Assembly: GCA_041583015.1 (NCBI GenBank)
Contig: JBFHGR010000002.1
Location: 9,655-73,654 of the forward strand
From: Parvicella sp041583015
GTDB lineage: Bacteria; Bacteroidota; Bacteroidia; Flavobacteriales_D; Parvicellaceae
Direction of reading: 5' to 3'
DNA: 64,000 nt
The notes below the pieces were generated by a model that did no database searches, was not told where the DNA came from, and saw nothing but the letters and a program-made list of their open reading frames with translations. Shown here one piece after another: positions 61,833 through 64,000 of this stretch. A program made the position numbers and the translations under genes. Numbering within the stretch: position 1 is the stretch's first letter; every line of letters begins with the position of its first letter.

Positions 61833-62432
61833 ATGAAACAACCATTAGTAGCGCCTAAAGTAGATTCTGAAGATAAAGATTTACAAACCTTAATTCAGTT
61901 TTATGAAGAAACACTTGGCTTTTGTCCTAACAGCGTAAAAACAATGCATCACAGACCTAGAATTGCTTACGCTTTTATTGAAATGAATAAAGCTGTAATG
62001 CAAAATAATGGTAGAGTAACAAGTGCTTTGAAGAGATTAATAGGCTACATTACAAGTAATGCTGCGGGATGTAGATACTGTCAAGCTCACACCATAAGAG
62101 CTGCAGAAAGGTATGGAGCACAACAAGCTCAGTTAGATAACATTTGGGAATATAAAACAAATGATGCGTTCAATGATGCAGAACGAGCTGCACTTGATTT
62201 AGCATTAGCTGCCTCTCAGATTCCAAATGCAGTGGATGACGAAATTGCTGAAAACGTTAGAAAATATTGGAATGAAGGAGAAATTGTAGAGATGATGGGT
62301 GTAATATCTCTTTTTGGATACCTAAACAGATGGAACGATAGTATGGGGACGCAAATTGAAGATGGTGCTATTGAATCTGGAAAAGAACTTCTTGGGGATA
62401 AAGGTTGGGAAGCAAGTAAACACACTTATTAA
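61833..62432 (+). CDS. Carboxymuconolactone decarboxylase / AhpD-like peroxidase-related protein
   Basis: A 199-residue protein of the AhpD-like fold. The active-site motif is AAGCRYCQAHTIRAAERYGA with Cys80, Cys83 and His86, the CxxC-x2-H pattern that accepts electrons for peroxide reduction; RVTSALKRLIGYITSNAA precedes it. The second half has LDLALAASQIPNAVDDEIAE, and MMGVISLFGYLNRWND is the family C-terminal helix. It is cytoplasmic. The CYTH gene follows after two bases, so they share a transcript. The physiological substrate is not readable. Confidence 0.9.
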   Translation: MKQPLVAPKVDSEDKDLQTLIQFYEETLGFCPNSVKTMHHRPRIAYAFIEMNKAVMQNNGRVTSALKRLIGYITSNAAGCRYCQAHTIRAAERYGAQQAQLDNIWEYKTNDAFNDAERAALDLALAASQIPNAVDDEIAENVRKYWNEGEIVEMMGVISLFGYLNRWNDSMGTQIEDGAIESGKELLGDKGWEASKHTY

Positions 62433-62434
62433 TT

Positions 62435-62905
62435 ATGGCGGTTGAAATTGAAAGAAAATTTCTTGTTCACCCTCAATTATGGCAAGATCTCAGTAAACCA
62501 GAAGGTCTTTATTGCCTTCAAACATACCTACTCAAAGACGAAGCAAAAACAGTACGTGTCAGAATTTTAGGCAACAAAGGATTTATAACTTTAAAAGGCA
62601 AAACTGTAGGATTTAGTAAACCAGAATTTGAATATGAAATTCCAGCAAAGGAAGCCAAAGAAATGATTAAAATTTTTGGTGATGTTCTCATTGAAAAAAC
62701 GAGGTACTTGTTTCCACAAGGAAAGTACACTTGGGAAGTTGACGTATTTGAAGGTGACAATAAAGGATTAATTGTTGCTGAAATTGAACTTAAATCTGAG
62801 TTGGATAAATTTGACAAGCCTGAATGGATTGCAAAAGAAGTCACTGGAGATTATAGATATAGTAACTCTAATCTGCAGGGTAATCCTTATAAAAATTGGA
62901 AATAA
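62435..62905 (+). CDS. CYTH-domain triphosphate tunnel metalloenzyme
   Basis: A 156-residue protein with the CYTH N-terminus MAVEIERKFLVHPQLWQDL, where the EIERK motif (Glu4, Glu6, Lys8) binds metal and triphosphate. TVRVRILGNKGFITLKGKTV, FEYEIPAKEAKEMIKIFG, RYLFPQGKYTWEVDVFEG and LIVAEIELKSE supply the basic and acidic residues lining the tunnel. It is close in length to the single-domain TTM proteins that hydrolyse inorganic triphosphate. Adenylate cyclase activity is known only in a subset and cannot be inferred. It starts two bases after the AhpD-like gene. Confidence 0.92.
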   Translation: MAVEIERKFLVHPQLWQDLSKPEGLYCLQTYLLKDEAKTVRVRILGNKGFITLKGKTVGFSKPEFEYEIPAKEAKEMIKIFGDVLIEKTRYLFPQGKYTWEVDVFEGDNKGLIVAEIELKSELDKFDKPEWIAKEVTGDYRYSNSNLQGNPYKNWK

Positions 62906-62910
62906 ACCTC

Positions 62911-64000
62911 CTACTCATTAGGAAACTCTATCCCTTTAAACTGATTAACATCAATTCTTGGCACTGAAGCTCCGTACTTCTCATTGATTGCTTCAATAAA
63001 TTTATTTGCTACAATAGCATAACCTTTTGTGTTGGGATGCACTCCGTCAAGACTAAAAACACCACCTTCAATAAACTTTGCAGATAAATCTACTCCTGCT
63101 TCAGAAAATCCAGTTTTAAACCCCTCTAAATATTCATGCATATCTACCAATCCAAAATCATATTGCATCGCTAAATCTCGAATAACTGCATTTAATTCTG
63201 TTGTTCTTTGCTGCACAGTAGACACTTCTTGAATATCTAAAACATACTCATGTGGTATTGGATTTGACTGACTAGATCCCGCACCAGCATCTATTGCATC
63301 GGCACCGTATAACAAGACCAAATCATTCTCTGTTTTCAATCTAATATTACCAGACACCCCTTCCGTTATCCACAATTCATCTACTCCCAAAAACTCTTCA
63401 TCTATTGTCGTAAACATAGGAATTGCTGTAACATCGGGTAAAGTAGCACAGATACCTTTTGCTCCCAAATTACTAAATGCCATGAGTACTGCATTATACT
63501 TTTCTCTAAATTCACCAACTTCAGTTAATGGCGAAGTTTTGAGTAAACCAATTCCTGCAATAGAAATTTCACCTTCATCACCTCCTGCCAGTGACCATCC
63601 CAGTACATCATTATTCCCTAACCAATTGGTAAAAAATGTTGCTTCACTTACTTCTATATGATGAACATAATCATATGTTTCACCTCCACCAAGTACATTT
63701 GTAGGATCTTCTCCAAAGTCTAAAAATCTTGCAAAAGGATTCAGCGGCTCTCCGTTATTATATAGACTTACACCACTCAATATCGCATGATTCAACACTT
63801 CTTCGGTAAAACCATCCGCTGCTATCTGCCAAACGGCAATTCCGGACACACCTAGGTTATTGTATTTTATCGTTTTATCTCCCCAAGAACTCCAAAAAGG
63901 ATCTTCTCCTTCTCCTCCAGGATCTCCTTGACCTACCACTCCTAATTCACCATTCTCAAACCCTAGAACCAAATGACCACTCCCATGACCAGGTACAAGA
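62911..64000 (-). CDS. SGNH/GDSL-family hydrolase, partial (N-terminus beyond right edge)
   Basis: The reading frame is open to base 64000, so the N-terminus with the expected GDS motif is not visible; the TTG at 63972 is only an internal codon. The visible 363 residues include SGIAVWQIAADGFTEEVLN, FFTNWLGNNDVLGWSLAGGD (the Gly-Asn-Asn block III loop) and the C-terminal SLDGVHPNTKGYAIVANKF with the catalytic Asp and His. These are SGNH-hydrolase blocks III and V. The C-terminus ends FKGIEFPNE and lacks a T9SS domain. It probably hydrolyses an ester or an acylated polysaccharide. Confidence 0.85.
   Translation of the reverse strand, partial: LVPGHGSGHLVLGFENGELGVVGQGDPGGEGEDPFWSSWGDKTIKYNNLGVSGIAVWQIAADGFTEEVLNHAILSGVSLYNNGEPLNPFARFLDFGEDPTNVLGGGETYDYVHHIEVSEATFFTNWLGNNDVLGWSLAGGDEGEISIAGIGLLKTSPLTEVGEFREKYNAVLMAFSNLGAKGICATLPDVTAIPMFTTIDEEFLGVDELWITEGVSGNIRLKTENDLVLLYGADAIDAGAGSSQSNPIPHEYVLDIQEVSTVQQRTTELNAVIRDLAMQYDFGLVDMHEYLEGFKTGFSEAGVDLSAKFIEGGVFSLDGVHPNTKGYAIVANKFIEAINEKYGASVPRIDVNQFKGIEFPNE

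Noticed and set aside
1..64000. CRISPR array, insertion sequence or rRNA operon
   Set aside because: No regularly spaced direct repeats, transposase-like proteins or rRNA-like sequence were seen on reading both strands.

Overview
The window is a gene-dense, AT-rich chromosomal segment of a Bacteroidota bacterium, most likely order Flavobacteriales. I lean towards a Crocinitomicaceae/Fluviicola-like lineage, but the family is inference. Four signs support this. Many genes are preceded by TAnnTTTG, the -7 element of Bacteroidota promoters. Shine-Dalgarno sequences are mostly absent, with A-rich leaders and several TTG starts. A secreted hydrolase ends in a type IX secretion sorting domain. The gene order lptD / amidase / mlaD / two Fe-S proteins / a 160-residue conserved protein is one I know from this phylum. 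I see no insertion sequence, prophage, CRISPR array or rRNA, and one tRNA (Lys-TTT).

Layout. 1-5 kb: an ECF sigma factor with a membrane-protein partner cut by the left edge, a lipoprotein, an Smr-domain protein and a two-PDZ S41 protease. 5-10.7 kb: rpsP with a long acidic tail, a GlcD-type flavoprotein, tRNA-Lys, an SRPBCC protein, a thioredoxin-fold protein and an ABC-F ATPase. 10.7-15.3 kb: three glycosyltransferases with bioB between them. 15.3-22.5 kb: def with a TPR lipoprotein, a TPMT-like methyltransferase, a beta-barrel protein, a 46-residue membrane peptide, YbaB/EbfC, a protein of four 25-residue repeats, an orphan LytTR regulator, a long RluA-type synthase and a YdeI-like protein with a CDGSH iron-sulfur tail. 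22.7-25.4 kb: a PspA / YbjN-like / GIDE-like envelope-stress cluster followed by a small membrane protein and a lipoprotein. 25.5-28.9 kb: gcvT-comB and an MtfA-like peptidase with a methyltransferase.

28.9-33.7 kb is one 1588-residue gene holding two complete UvrA-like halves (four ABC modules). 33.8-36.4 kb: a glycosyltransferase and a serine beta-lactamase-fold protein. 36.5-43.1 kb is a tight three-gene unit: a secreted SUMF1/GldK-like protein with WG repeats, a predicted barrel protein, and an exported WD40-like plus caspase-fold protein. 43.1-49.1 kb: a thioesterase, a TPR lipoprotein, an HTTM membrane protein, an LRR surface protein and a fibre-like protein with a tail-collar C-terminus. 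49.1-57.7 kb: the Fe-S / lipoprotein operon, amidase-mlaD, and divergent lptD. 57.8-64 kb: a glutamate-synthase-like flavoprotein, a T9SS alpha/beta hydrolase, a SiaC-like protein, maf, an AhpD-like protein, a CYTH protein and an SGNH hydrolase cut by the right edge.

Much of the segment serves the cell envelope: LPS export, peptidoglycan cleavage, phospholipid transport, envelope stress, glycan synthesis and surface adhesion. The best candidates for undescribed biology are the caspase/WG/barrel operon, the fused double UvrA, the PspA-YbjN-GIDE cluster and the CDGSH-tailed YdeI protein. All family names come from recognising motifs in the sequence; no database search was run.
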